The notes: a model not told the origin generated them from the letters alone. Positions 17,497 through 25,265 are shown, counted from the stretch's first letter. The stretch: 41,497 nt of DNA from an uncultured Prevotellaceae bacterium (GCA_902774815.1 CACYJV010000030.1:1-41497); one strand, 5' to 3'. Translations and numbers: made by a program.

Positions 17497-17782
17497 AGCA
17501 GTTGACCCACCGACCTCGAAGAGGTCGAATAATCAGAAACCCCAGGTCTACCGACCTGGGGTATTTGCATGATGTGAGAGGACTACGACTTCGAAGATGT
17601 CGCACGAAATTATTTCTTCATGTTGTGACTGCTCTATATGATATGCTTTGTTCCATTAGGTGCGACATCTTCGAAGTCGTTTTTTTATGTTTCGGGTTGC
17701 ACCTGTCCCCAGGTCAGTAGACCTGGGGTTTCTGAAATTCGACCTCTCCAAGGTCGGTGGGTATTCATCTATATCATTCCCT
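17485..17782. mobile_element. MITE-like inverted-repeat element A (~298 bp)
   Basis: The ends are AGGCAATAATATAG (17485-17498) and CTATATCATTCCCT (17769-17782), which match the ends of the element at 40826-41120. Inside, 17506-17561 is mirrored, with few mismatches, by 17707-17761, and the 21 bp at 17585-17605 are perfectly inverted at 17660-17680, so nearly the whole element folds back on itself. Each arm also holds its own hairpins (CGACCTCGAAGAGGTCG; CCCCAGGTCTACCGACCTGGGG read as stem plus loop). There is no credible gene; the short open frames here are by-products. Mobility is inferred from the paired ends and the second copy, and no target-site duplication is obvious. Confidence 0.55.
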
Positions 17783-17787
17783 CCTCT

Positions 17788-17955
17788 AAAGCATTGCTTT
17801 CTGACCTATAAAGCATTGCTTTTATACCCTATAAAGCATTGCTTTAGAACCTGAAAAGCATTGCTTTCTAACATATAAAGCATTGGTTTCTGCCCGTAAA
17901 AGCATTGCTTTCGGACTGCAAAACCAATGCTTTTTGTTTCACAAATCCATGTTTT
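17788..17955. repeat. 22-bp-period palindromic repeat array 2
   Basis: Eight units begin at 17788, 17810, 17833, 17855, 17877, 17899, 17921 and 17943: steps of 22 bp except one of 23. Most cores are AAAGCATTGCTTT, a 13-bp palindrome with one central base. The last two drift to AAACCAATGCTTT and AAATCCATGTTTT. The nine-base spacers vary. It starts 5 bp after inverted-repeat element A and ends about 200 bp before the GH3 gene. Confidence 0.9.
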
Positions 17956-17960
17956 CTCAT

Positions 17961-18016
17961 GTTGGGACGCAGCGTGTTTCAACACTACTTTTGTCGGTTT
18001 ATGCCGGCATTTTTTA
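17961..18016 (+). other. hairpin and possible terminator after array 2
   Basis: 17961-17983 folds into a 10-bp stem (with G-T pairs) around AGC; a related sequence with the shared word CAGCGTGTTTC follows array 4 at 41378-41400. A second short stem (TGTCGG / CCGGCA) at 17992-18009 is followed by six T, like a weak intrinsic terminator. Together they would end any transcript crossing the array. Confidence 0.4.
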
Positions 18017-18080
18017 ATTCTATTATTTCGAAACGTCGCTAACAATAGCCGAAAATCAATAAAAAATCAAAAAAACTGCT

Positions 18081-18119
18081 GACTATCAACCACCAACTAT
18101 CAACTTTTTTGTACCTTTG
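18081..18119 (+). promoter_or_regulatory. promoter for GH3 with heptamer repeat
   Basis: TACCTTTG at 18112-18119 is a good -7 box, 33 bp before the GH3 ATG. The sequence just upstream (18081-18108) is built of 7-bp units (GACTATC, AACCACC, AACTATC, AACTTTT), so the -33 region lies in a simple repeat and no clear TTG is seen. Confidence 0.6.
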
Positions 18120-18151
18120 CACCTTGAATATTCAATAAGAAGCAAATTGCA

Positions 18152-19666
18152 ATGAGCTTAACAAGCATAGTGGGTAAGTTATTCATACCCCGCCAAAAGG
18201 AACTCGAAAAGCATCTTACCCGTGCTGAAGAGCAGCAAGAGAAGGTGCTGAACTACTTGGTGGCGAGAGGTCGGCTGACTGAATACGGCCACCGCCATGG
18301 CTTCGATGCCATTAAGAACTACGACGATTTCACACGCCTGGTGCCACAAAACAGCTACGAAGAGCTGAAAGGTGCCATTGACCGTATGCGCCATGGCGAG
18401 CGCGATGTGCTGTGGCCAGGACGGGTAAAGTGGTTTGCCAAGTCGAGTGGCACCACCAACGACAAGTCGAAGTTCATCCCTGTCACCACTGAAGGTCTGC
18501 AACGCATCCACTATGCCGGTGGTAAGGACAGCATAGCCCTATACTTCAAGAACAATCCGAACAGTCGAATGTTCGACGGAAAGAGCCTGATTCTTGGCGG
18601 AAGCCATGCCCCGAACTACAACGTTGCTGACTCATTGGTGGGCGATCTCAGTGCCATTCTTATTGAAAACATCAACCCTATTGCCAATCTCAAACGTGTT
18701 CCGAAGAAGAGTACGGCCCTGTTGAGCGACTTCGAGATCAAGCGCGACAGGATTGCCAAGGAGTGTTGGAACCAGAATGTGACCAACCTGAGCGGCGTAC
18801 CTTCGTGGATGCTGTCGGTCCTGGTACGCGTTTTGGAAATCTCTAACAAAGAGACACTCGACGAAATATGGCCCAATCTTGAGGTGTTCTTCCATGGTGG
18901 CATCGCCTTTACGCCCTATCGCCACCAGTACCAGCAAATCATTCGCTCGCCGAAGATGCACTATATGGAGACCTATAACGCCTCAGAAGGTTTCTTTGGC
19001 ATACAGAACGACCTCAGCGATCCTGCCATGTTGCTCATGACAGACTATGATGTGTTCTACGAATTTGTGCCGCTTGAAGAGGTTGACAATGAGGGTCCAA
19101 AGCACTTTGTGCCGCTTTCCGACGTCGAAATCGGCAAGAACTACGCCATGATGATTACCACTTCGTGTGGCCTTTGGCGCTATCTCATCGGCGACACCAT
19201 CCGCTTCACGTCGAAGAACCCATACAAATTCGTCATCACTGGCCGCACCAAATACTTCATCAACGCCTTTGGCGAGGAACTCATCATGGACAATGCTGAG
19301 AAAGGACTTGCCTATGCTTGTGAGAAAACGGGTGCCGAAGTGAGCGAATACACGGCTGCTCCCGTGTTCATGGACGAGCATGCACGCTGCCGTCACCAGT
19401 GGTTGATAGAGTTCAAGCAGGCTCCTCGCGACATCAGCGAGTTCGAACAGATACTCGATCGCAAGCTGCAGCAACTCAACAGCGACTACGAAGCCAAGCG
19501 CTCGCACGACATTACGCTGCAACATCTGGAGGTGATCACTGCCCGCGAAGGCCTGTTCAACGACTGGTTGAAGTCGAAAGGCAAGCTTGGAGGACAGCAT
19601 AAGATTCCGCGTCTGTCGAACTCTCGCAAGCACATCGACGAACTCTTGCAACTGAACAACCAATAA
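18152..19666 (+). CDS. GH3 auxin-responsive promoter family protein
   Basis: A 504-residue bacterial GH3 protein, an adenylating enzyme related to plant GH3 acyl-acid amido synthetases, and of normal length. Visible features are the ATP-binding loop WFAKSSGTTNDKSKFIPVT (about 91-109), the central YNASEGFFGIQ (about 275), and the C-terminal acyl-adenylate stretch RFTSKNPYKFVITGRTKYFINAFGEELIMDNAEKGL (about 350-385). Bacteroidetes carry this family widely, but its physiological acid and amine substrates are unknown; conjugation of a carboxylic acid is an inference from the fold. Cytosolic. It has its own promoter; the next gene starts 36 bp downstream, so read-through is possible. Confidence 0.93.
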   Translation: MSLTSIVGKLFIPRQKELEKHLTRAEEQQEKVLNYLVARGRLTEYGHRHGFDAIKNYDDFTRLVPQNSYEELKGAIDRMRHGERDVLWPGRVKWFAKSSGTTNDKSKFIPVTTEGLQRIHYAGGKDSIALYFKNNPNSRMFDGKSLILGGSHAPNYNVADSLVGDLSAILIENINPIANLKRVPKKSTALLSDFEIKRDRIAKECWNQNVTNLSGVPSWMLSVLVRVLEISNKETLDEIWPNLEVFFHGGIAFTPYRHQYQQIIRSPKMHYMETYNASEGFFGIQNDLSDPAMLLMTDYDVFYEFVPLEEVDNEGPKHFVPLSDVEIGKNYAMMITTSCGLWRYLIGDTIRFTSKNPYKFVITGRTKYFINAFGEELIMDNAEKGLAYACEKTGAEVSEYTAAPVFMDEHARCRHQWLIEFKQAPRDISEFEQILDRKLQQLNSDYEAKRSHDITLQHLEVITAREGLFNDWLKSKGKLGGQHKIPRLSNSRKHIDELLQLNNQ

Positions 19667-19702
19667 TTCCATCCTGAAAGGGGTGAAATAGTCTTTTTGA
19701 AT

Positions 19703-21799
19703 ATGTACGAACTCATCCACTATGGTTGGCATTTGCTGCGTCAAACCATTGACAAGGCAAAGCAGACACCTCTCACTTGGAGAGGTGTAGGGGGTGGGTT
19801 GTTGCTTCTCTTCCTTCTTTCTTCCTGTGCCCGAATGGGCAATCCGGACGGCGGATGGTACGATGAGACACCTCCACACGTAGTGGGAGCATCGCCAGCC
19901 GACAAGGCTGTGAACGTCAAGGAACAGAAAGTACGCATTGTTTTCGATGAGTTCATCAAGATAGAGAATGCCTCTGAGAAGGTCGTTGTGTCGCCTCCGC
20001 AGATTGAAATGCCTGAAATCAGGGCCACCGGCAAGCGCATTGAGGTGGAACTGAAGGACTCACTGAAACCAAATACCACCTATACCATCGACTTCTCCGA
20101 CGCTATTACCGACAACAACGAGAACAATCCGTTGGGCAACTACACTTACAGTTTCTCCACAGGTGCCGACATCGATACGATGGAGGTGAGTGGCTATGTG
20201 CTCAACGCTGAGGATTTGGAACCCATGAAGGGTGTGCTCGTGGGACTGTACCGCCTCGATGGCGAAGGGATGGAGGATATTCAGATGAAGGATGGAGTCG
20301 ATTTGCCCGACTCAACCTTCCGCACGAAACCACTGGAGCGCGTCTCGCGTACCGACAGCCGTGGTCGTTTCGTGGTGAAAGGCGTTGCCAACGGACGCTA
20401 CAGAATATTCGCCCTGCAAGATGCCGATGCCACTTACACGTTCAATCAGAAAAGTGAAGCGGTGGCATTCAACCACGATGTCATCACGCCATCATGCTTT
20501 CCCGACGTCCGTCAGGACACGATTTGGCGCGACTCCCTGCACATCAGCAGTATTGACCGTGTGGGTTACACGCACTTCATGCCTGATAACATCGTGCTAA
20601 GGGCATTTACCGAACCGCAAACCGACCGCTTCTTGATCAAGACTGAGCGCAAGGAGGCCGACCATTTCACATTCTATTTCAGTTCAGGTCATGAGCAACT
20701 GCCCATCATCAAGGGCATTAACTTCGACGAAACCGATGCTTTCATTGTCGATCAGGCATGGCATCCGGAGCGCGCAACAGGCAGTGACCAGGCCGATACC
20801 ATCACCTATTGGCTTCGCGACACAACGCTCATCAACCAAGATACGCTGCGTATGGAGGTCACATTCCTGATGACCGACAGCACAGGCGTACTCGCTGAAC
20901 ATACCGAATCCTATGACCTGCTGGCAAAGACTCCCTATGCCAAGCGACTGAAACAACAGCAAAAGGCTTTCGAAGACTGGCAGAAGAAACAGGAAAAGCG
21001 CCGCAAGCGTGGTGAGCCTTACGACAGTATCATGCCGCAGGAGCCCCTGAAGTTGCGACTGAACATGGCATCTCAGCTGGATCCAGATAAGAATATCAAC
21101 ATCGATACGCCCACTCCGCTGGCCGTCATCGACACATCCCTCATTCATCTCTACACGAAAATCGATACGCTATGGTATGAGGCACGCTATGTCATCGACA
21201 CGTTGAGCACGCTTTCCTACCGTCTTCGCGGCGAATGGCGACCTGGTCAGGAATATAGTTTTGAGGCCGACAGTGCCGCATTTGTCGACATCTACGGCTT
21301 CGCATCGAATGCCATCAAGCAGGGATTCGGCGTGAAGAACAACGATGCCTATGCCACTTTGCTCATGCAAATCAGCGATCGGGCCGGACAACCCATCGTC
21401 GCTCAGTTGCTGAACAATGGCGACAAGGTGGTCAAACAGATGTCGACGAAGAATGGAAACGTGGAGTTCTTCTATCTGAACCCTGGCACTTACTACCTGC
21501 GAATCTTTATCGACAATAACGACAACGGGCTCTGGGACACGGGCAACTACGACGAAGACCGCCAACCAGAGGCTGTGTTCTACTATCATGAGCCCATCGA
21601 ATGTAAGGCCAAGTGGGACTATAACCTCACTTGGAACACAGAGGAACGCCCGCTATTCGAGCAGAAATCCGAAAAACTGAAGAAGCAAAAGGCCGACAAA
21701 AAGCGCACTATCACAAACAAAAACGAGCAGCGCGCCAAGCAGTTGGGCATACAATACGTGAAAAATACATCACAAACATCTAACAAAACGAACCCATGA
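19703..21799 (+). CDS. Ig-like domain lipoprotein (SbsA/Big_5-type N-terminal domain)
   Basis: About 698 residues from the ATG at 19703; a TTG six bases earlier is in frame but less likely. The signal sequence ends in the lipobox LLSSC, with Cys42 as lipid anchor, so the protein should sit in the outer membrane or periplasm. The unusually long n-region contains TPLTWRGVGGG, encoded by the GC-rich hairpin repeat. Residues about 55-155 form an SbsA Ig-like domain (PPHVVGASPADKAVNVKEQKVRIVF ... YTYSFSTG), followed by a carboxypeptidase-regulatory-like domain (about 160-250) and beta-rich sequence to a Lys-rich C terminus. Related proteins are widespread in Bacteroidetes with unknown role. It overlaps the next gene by 4 bp. 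Confidence 0.85.
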   Translation: MYELIHYGWHLLRQTIDKAKQTPLTWRGVGGGLLLLFLLSSCARMGNPDGGWYDETPPHVVGASPADKAVNVKEQKVRIVFDEFIKIENASEKVVVSPPQIEMPEIRATGKRIEVELKDSLKPNTTYTIDFSDAITDNNENNPLGNYTYSFSTGADIDTMEVSGYVLNAEDLEPMKGVLVGLYRLDGEGMEDIQMKDGVDLPDSTFRTKPLERVSRTDSRGRFVVKGVANGRYRIFALQDADATYTFNQKSEAVAFNHDVITPSCFPDVRQDTIWRDSLHISSIDRVGYTHFMPDNIVLRAFTEPQTDRFLIKTERKEADHFTFYFSSGHEQLPIIKGINFDETDAFIVDQAWHPERATGSDQADTITYWLRDTTLINQDTLRMEVTFLMTDSTGVLAEHTESYDLLAKTPYAKRLKQQQKAFEDWQKKQEKRRKRGEPYDSIMPQEPLKLRLNMASQLDPDKNINIDTPTPLAVIDTSLIHLYTKIDTLWYEARYVIDTLSTLSYRLRGEWRPGQEYSFEADSAAFVDIYGFASNAIKQGFGVKNNDAYATLLMQISDRAGQPIVAQLLNNGDKVVKQMSTKNGNVEFFYLNPGTYYLRIFIDNNDNGLWDTGNYDEDRQPEAVFYYHEPIECKAKWDYNLTWNTEERPLFEQKSEKLKKQKADKKRTITNKNEQRAKQLGIQYVKNTSQTSNKTNP
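19766..19798 (+). repeat. GC-rich palindromic repeat inside the lipoprotein signal sequence
   Basis: ACACCTCTC pairs with GAGAGGTGT, followed by the tail AGGGGGTGGG. It is the same hairpin-plus-tail design as at 11552-11583 in lgt, in the same reading frame and again just before a hydrophobic Leu-rich segment. Confidence 0.8.
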
Positions 21800-22644
21800 T
21801 GCAGACTAAACATATCACTTATCATACGAAAAGCAGACAGATAGCCCGATGGTTCATCGTCGTTCTGCTCTGCAGCCTGACCACAACAGGCCACGCTCAG
21901 TGCACGTTCCGCAACACAGCCTTCAAGTCTGGCGAATACTTGTCGTACAATCTCTATTACAATTGGAAGTTTGTATGGGTGAAAGCAGGCACGGCCAGCA
22001 TGTCGACCGTGGAGAGTAACTACAAAGGAAAGGCTGCCTGGCGAGCCTCGTTGACCACACGTGGCAATAAAAAGGTTGACGATATGTTCGTGCTTCGCGA
22101 TACGTTGCTGTGCTATTCGTCCAAAGATATGGCACCGCTCTACTATCGAAAGGGTGCTCGTGAGGGCAAACGCTACACCGTGGACGAGATATTCTACGAC
22201 TACAGCAACGACCGTTGCAACGTCCGCCAGCATCGTCAGCACGGCAATGGCACTCATTCATGGCTGAAGAAGTCGTACGAGGACTGCATCTACGATATGC
22301 TGAACATGTTCATTCGCGCCCGTTCGTTCGATCCGACTGGCTGGAAGAAGGGCCACGTCGTTAATTTCCCGATTGCCGATGGCAATGGTCGCACACCCGC
22401 ACAGATCAAGTTTCAAGGCAAACAGACGGTGAAAGGCGACAACGGCGTGAAGTATCGCTGCCTGCAACTGTCATATCTGGAATTGGAAGACGGCAAATAT
22501 AAGCGCATTGTCGATTTCTATGTGACCGACGACCAGAACCATATTCCCGTCCGACTGGACATGTTCCTGCGTTTCGGATCGGCCAAAGCCTTCGTCGTAG
22601 GCATCAAAGGCGAGCGCAATCCCATCACTTCAATCGTGAAATAA
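21796..22644 (+). CDS. DUF3108 domain-containing exported protein
   Basis: A 282-residue protein with an N-terminal signal peptide (about 1-36, ending TTTGHAQC) and a DUF3108 domain covering most of the rest (GEYLSYNLYYNWKFVWVKAGTASMSTV ... ELEDGKYKRIVDFYVTDDQNHIPVRLDMFLRFGSAKAFV). The family is periplasmic or outer-membrane associated and its molecular role is not established. The start overlaps the preceding stop in an ATGA arrangement, so it is translationally coupled to the Ig-like lipoprotein and the two probably work together at the envelope. It is the last gene before the candidate replication origin. Confidence 0.87.
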   Translation: MMQTKHITYHTKSRQIARWFIVVLLCSLTTTGHAQCTFRNTAFKSGEYLSYNLYYNWKFVWVKAGTASMSTVESNYKGKAAWRASLTTRGNKKVDDMFVLRDTLLCYSSKDMAPLYYRKGAREGKRYTVDEIFYDYSNDRCNVRQHRQHGNGTHSWLKKSYEDCIYDMLNMFIRARSFDPTGWKKGHVVNFPIADGNGRTPAQIKFQGKQTVKGDNGVKYRCLQLSYLELEDGKYKRIVDFYVTDDQNHIPVRLDMFLRFGSAKAFVVGIKGERNPITSIVK

Positions 22645-23034
22645 GGATGCCACACGATGCATATCCACTACTGTTGAAAACTCTGTGGATAACTTGTGGA
22701 AAAGCTGTTCATAATCAAACAACAAACCAACCCAATGGAAAAAAATGTGGAAAATCAATGAAAACTTCGCGTTTATGCATCACTTTTCCACAGAAAGAGG
22801 ACGAAAAAAGTTATAAAATTATTAAATTTGCACCAAAATAGCATTGTGTGGAAAACTGCTGAAGTATGCTGAAAGTCAGCGAAATGGCATCAACACAAGT
22901 TGTGGAAAACTGCTTTCAAGACGTGGAAAAACAAATATGCAAGCTTTTAAGCGAAAAGTTTTCAACTTATCAACGCTACATCATCCTCATATAAGTTTTC
23001 TTTTAGAATAAAAAAATAAAGAGTATATAATAAT
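22645..23034. other. candidate chromosomal replication origin (oriC)
   Basis: A 390-bp gene-free region with a dense cluster of DnaA-box-like nonamers: a perfect TGTGGATAA at 22684-22692; TGTGGAAAA at 22695, 22746, 22847 and 22901; TTTTCCACA (the same word inverted) at 22784; and CGTGGAAAA at 22922. AT-rich stretches lie inside (22801-22840) and next to nadA (22986-23034), as unwinding elements would. Sampled 60-base lines of plus-strand genes are C-rich to the left (C24/G9 at 16381; C19/G12 at 21481) and G-rich to the right (C16/G19 at 23341 and 23641; C12/G17 at 36181), the switch expected at an origin. Against it, neighbouring genes run into it head-on and dnaA is not adjacent. Confidence 0.62.
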
Positions 23035-24027
23035 ATGGTGTTGAAAAACGAATGGAAAGTGCAAGGCTTCATCGATGAGCCTGCCCAGGAAGGCATTGAC
23101 CTCAAGGCTGAAATACGCCGTCTATGCAGTGAGAAGAACGCAGTATTGCTGGCCCATTACTATACGATAGGCGATGTTCAGGAGGTGGCAGACTTCATTG
23201 GCGACTCGCTGGCACTGGCACGTAAGGCGGCTGAAACACAGGCTGACGTAATCGTTATGTGTGGTGTACACTTCATGGCTGAGACCTGTAAGCTGCTTTC
23301 ACCGCAGAAACTGGTGCTCTGTCCGGACCTGAACGCTGGTTGCTCGCTGGCCGATTCGTGTCGTGCCGAGGACCTTCAGAAGATGAAAGAGGAGCATCCC
23401 GACCATTTGGTGGTGAGCTACGTCAACACAACGGCTGCCGTCAAGGCATTGACGGATGTGGTTGTGACGAGCGGAAATGCCAAGAAGGTGGTGGATCAGT
23501 TGCCGAAGGATGCGAAAATCATCTTCGGTCCCGATCGTAACTTGGGTGCCTACATCAATTCAGTGACAGGTCGCGACATGCTGTTGTGGCCGGGTGGTTG
23601 CCATGTTCACCAGCGTTTCTCTGTCGAAGGCATCGCAGAACTGAAACGGGAACATCCCGATGCCGTCGTGATGGCACACCTGGAGTGCAAAGGTCCTGTG
23701 CTTGCATTGGCCGATGTGAAAGGTTCAACAGCCGTGATGCTGCGCTATGCACAGGAACACCCAGAGCAAGAGTTCATCGTAGCCACTGAGGCAGGCATTC
23801 TGCACGAGATGCAACGCACGTGTCCCGATACCGTTTTCTATCCCGTTCCGCCTGAAATCAGCGAAGGTTCCATTGGTTGCCATTGCAACGAGTGTGAGTT
23901 TATGAAGATGAACACGCTGCTGAAAATCTACAACGCATTGCGTTACGAGTGGCCTAGCGTTGAGGTTGATCCCGAAATTGCACCGAAAGCCGTGAAGTCC
24001 ATCCAGCGTATGCTGGAACTCAGCTAA
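23035..24027 (+). CDS. nadA: quinolinate synthase
   Basis: A 330-residue [4Fe-4S] enzyme that condenses iminoaspartate with dihydroxyacetone phosphate to quinolinate in de novo NAD synthesis. Conserved stretches are AHYYTIGDVQEVADFIGDSL (about 40-59), MCGVHFMAETCKLLSP (75-90) and PDLNAGCSLADSC (97-109), then WPGGCHVHQRF (about 195) and GCHCNECEFMKMNTL (about 285). Cluster-ligand cysteines are expected in the last three segments. Length is normal and the ATG at 23035 gives a typical N terminus. Partner genes for NAD synthesis (nadB, nadC) are not in the window. It lies directly right of the candidate origin; a TAAATTTG -7-like box at 22823 is far upstream. Confidence 0.96.
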   Translation: MVLKNEWKVQGFIDEPAQEGIDLKAEIRRLCSEKNAVLLAHYYTIGDVQEVADFIGDSLALARKAAETQADVIVMCGVHFMAETCKLLSPQKLVLCPDLNAGCSLADSCRAEDLQKMKEEHPDHLVVSYVNTTAAVKALTDVVVTSGNAKKVVDQLPKDAKIIFGPDRNLGAYINSVTGRDMLLWPGGCHVHQRFSVEGIAELKREHPDAVVMAHLECKGPVLALADVKGSTAVMLRYAQEHPEQEFIVATEAGILHEMQRTCPDTVFYPVPPEISEGSIGCHCNECEFMKMNTLLKIYNALRYEWPSVEVDPEIAPKAVKSIQRMLELS

Positions 24028-24054
24028 GTTTTTTCATCCATAAGAGACAGTCAT

Positions 24055-24096
24055 CACGTTATATTTACAGCAGTCGTGTGCGGTAAATATAACGTG
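24055..24096. repeat. 14-bp perfect inverted repeat at the convergent nadA/acyltransferase ends
   Basis: CACGTTATATTTAC (24055-24068) and GTAAATATAACGTG (24083-24096) are perfectly inverted around a 14-nt loop, and the similarity extends a few bases further with a small gap. The repeat covers the last ten or so codons of the minus-strand acyltransferase and sits 28 bp after nadA. It could act as a terminator for either gene, although no T-run follows. Confidence 0.6.
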
Positions 24097-25066
24097 TAAT
24101 GACAGTAGTGATGATGACCACTGCAAGAAAAGCTATGAGCAGCGTCAGCGGCTGATAGGCAATGCCGTTGCGAATCATCACTTGCGACACCATGAACGGC
24201 ACACCTCCGCAGAAGAAATAATAAACCAGGCTGTGACGACCGACCCATTCCACAGGCGCACATGAAGGAAGATACTGGCTGATGGCGCAGAATAGCAACG
24301 TACTCATGGTTAGTATCAGGATGAAAAGCAGCAGTGGCGTAGCGTTGAGCGGGCCGAACAGCATCTGAAAACCACTGTTCCAAACATAGTATTTCAGTGC
24401 TATCCAAAGCAATAGCAGTGGCAATAGGTAGTACCAGTGGCTCAGTTGGCGGAACACAACGGGGTAGCGGTGGCACGTATAGCCCAGAAATAGGAAGAAA
24501 ACGGCCAGAAGTGCCTCGTTGATATGCCAGAAATTGAACTCGTTGAAGGCTATGATCGAGTGATCAGCATTACTGAAACAGGCAGCAGCTACCACCGATA
24601 ACAAGGTTAGAATGGTCAGTGGCAGCATCTTTTCACGCGTGATCCAGAGGAAGAAGATGAACAGTAGTTGCGCCATGACGAGTGCCGTGATGAACCACGA
24701 TGCCTCACCCATGAGTATAGGCTGAAGCATTTCCACGAAATCAAGGTCTTTATGGTGTGCCAATGACTTAGGAAGGGCGAAGCAGAGCATGAACATGAAG
24801 TAGGGAACGACCAGATGTCGCCACAAAGAATGTAGTTTCTGCCTCGGCTCGAAGCCCCACCGACGATAGAAAAAGTAACCAGACAGAAAGAAAAACACCG
24901 CCAGTGCATCGGCCACATAGAGTATATATGGTGTCTGTTCGTGGCCAATGTAATAGACCTCTGTATGGAACCACAAGATGGCAAGCATACAGAGACCTCG
25001 TAACAGGTCGGCCCAATAGACGCGCGATGAGGTCGACGACCTATTTGACAATGATTTTCTTCCCAT
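24065..25066 (-). CDS. acyltransferase family (acyltransferase 3) membrane protein
   Basis: A 333-residue polytopic membrane protein of the acyltransferase-3 family, which typically transfers acetyl or succinyl groups to cell-surface sugars, lipids or glycans. The opening RVYWADLLRGLCMLAILWFHTEVYY carries the family Arg and His. About ten hydrophobic segments follow (for example ADALAVFFFLSGYFFYRRWGF, ASWFITALVMAQLLFIFFLW, LLFILILTMSTLLFCAIS). Its first codons overlap, in another frame, the end of a decayed gene remnant (NGKKIIVK plus stop), so the current start may have been created by the deletion that made the remnant. A later start is possible but would cut the conserved opening. Substrate unknown. 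Confidence 0.85.
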   Translation of the reverse strand: MGRKSLSNRSSTSSRVYWADLLRGLCMLAILWFHTEVYYIGHEQTPYILYVADALAVFFFLSGYFFYRRWGFEPRQKLHSLWRHLVVPYFMFMLCFALPKSLAHHKDLDFVEMLQPILMGEASWFITALVMAQLLFIFFLWITREKMLPLTILTLLSVVAAACFSNADHSIIAFNEFNFWHINEALLAVFFLFLGYTCHRYPVVFRQLSHWYYLLPLLLLWIALKYYVWNSGFQMLFGPLNATPLLLFILILTMSTLLFCAISQYLPSCAPVEWVGRHSLVYYFFCGGVPFMVSQVMIRNGIAYQPLTLLIAFLAVVIITTVITRYIYRTRLL

Positions 25067-25265
25067 TGATGATGTAGAAACCTTTGCTTAATGGGTGATC
25101 TTTAGGCGAAATCACTCTTATTTCAGCCGTTATCGACGGCACAGAGCAACGAAATGAGCAGGTAGTAGTCAATGACCGCAGGCACATTAAATCGTTCAAC
25201 CACGGCGTTTCTAAAGGCCTTGTCGCTGTTGTTCACGACAAAGCCAATGGCATCATCTGACGATG
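25041..25265 (-). pseudogene. remnant of a CotH-like exported protein
   Basis: Between porZ and the acyltransferase the minus strand encodes two broken pieces. One frame reads ...DYYLLISLLCAVDNG then stop, preceded by sequence like the CotH-kinase segment before its Asp-Tyr-Tyr motif. A shifted frame then gives SPKDHPLSKGFYIINGKK and a stop at 25041, a typical C-terminal tail of an exported Bacteroidales protein. The 5' end is missing and runs directly into the porZ stop codon. This looks like an internal deletion and frameshift of a larger CotH-family gene. Confidence 0.6.

Noticed and set aside
17502-17854. Small open frames in and after inverted-repeat element A
   Set aside because: They are translations of hairpin arms and array units; no ribosome site or protein-like composition is seen.
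17788-17955. CRISPR array
   Set aside because: The repeat core is 13 bp and the spacers about 9 bp, far below CRISPR dimensions, and no cas gene is present.
22823-22830. TAAATTTG as the nadA promoter
   Set aside because: It fits the -7 consensus but lies about 200 bp from nadA inside an AT-rich tract where chance matches are likely.
22647-22841. A 64-codon open frame in the candidate origin
   Set aside because: It runs through the DnaA-box-like nonamers, is Lys/Asn-rich and resembles no protein.
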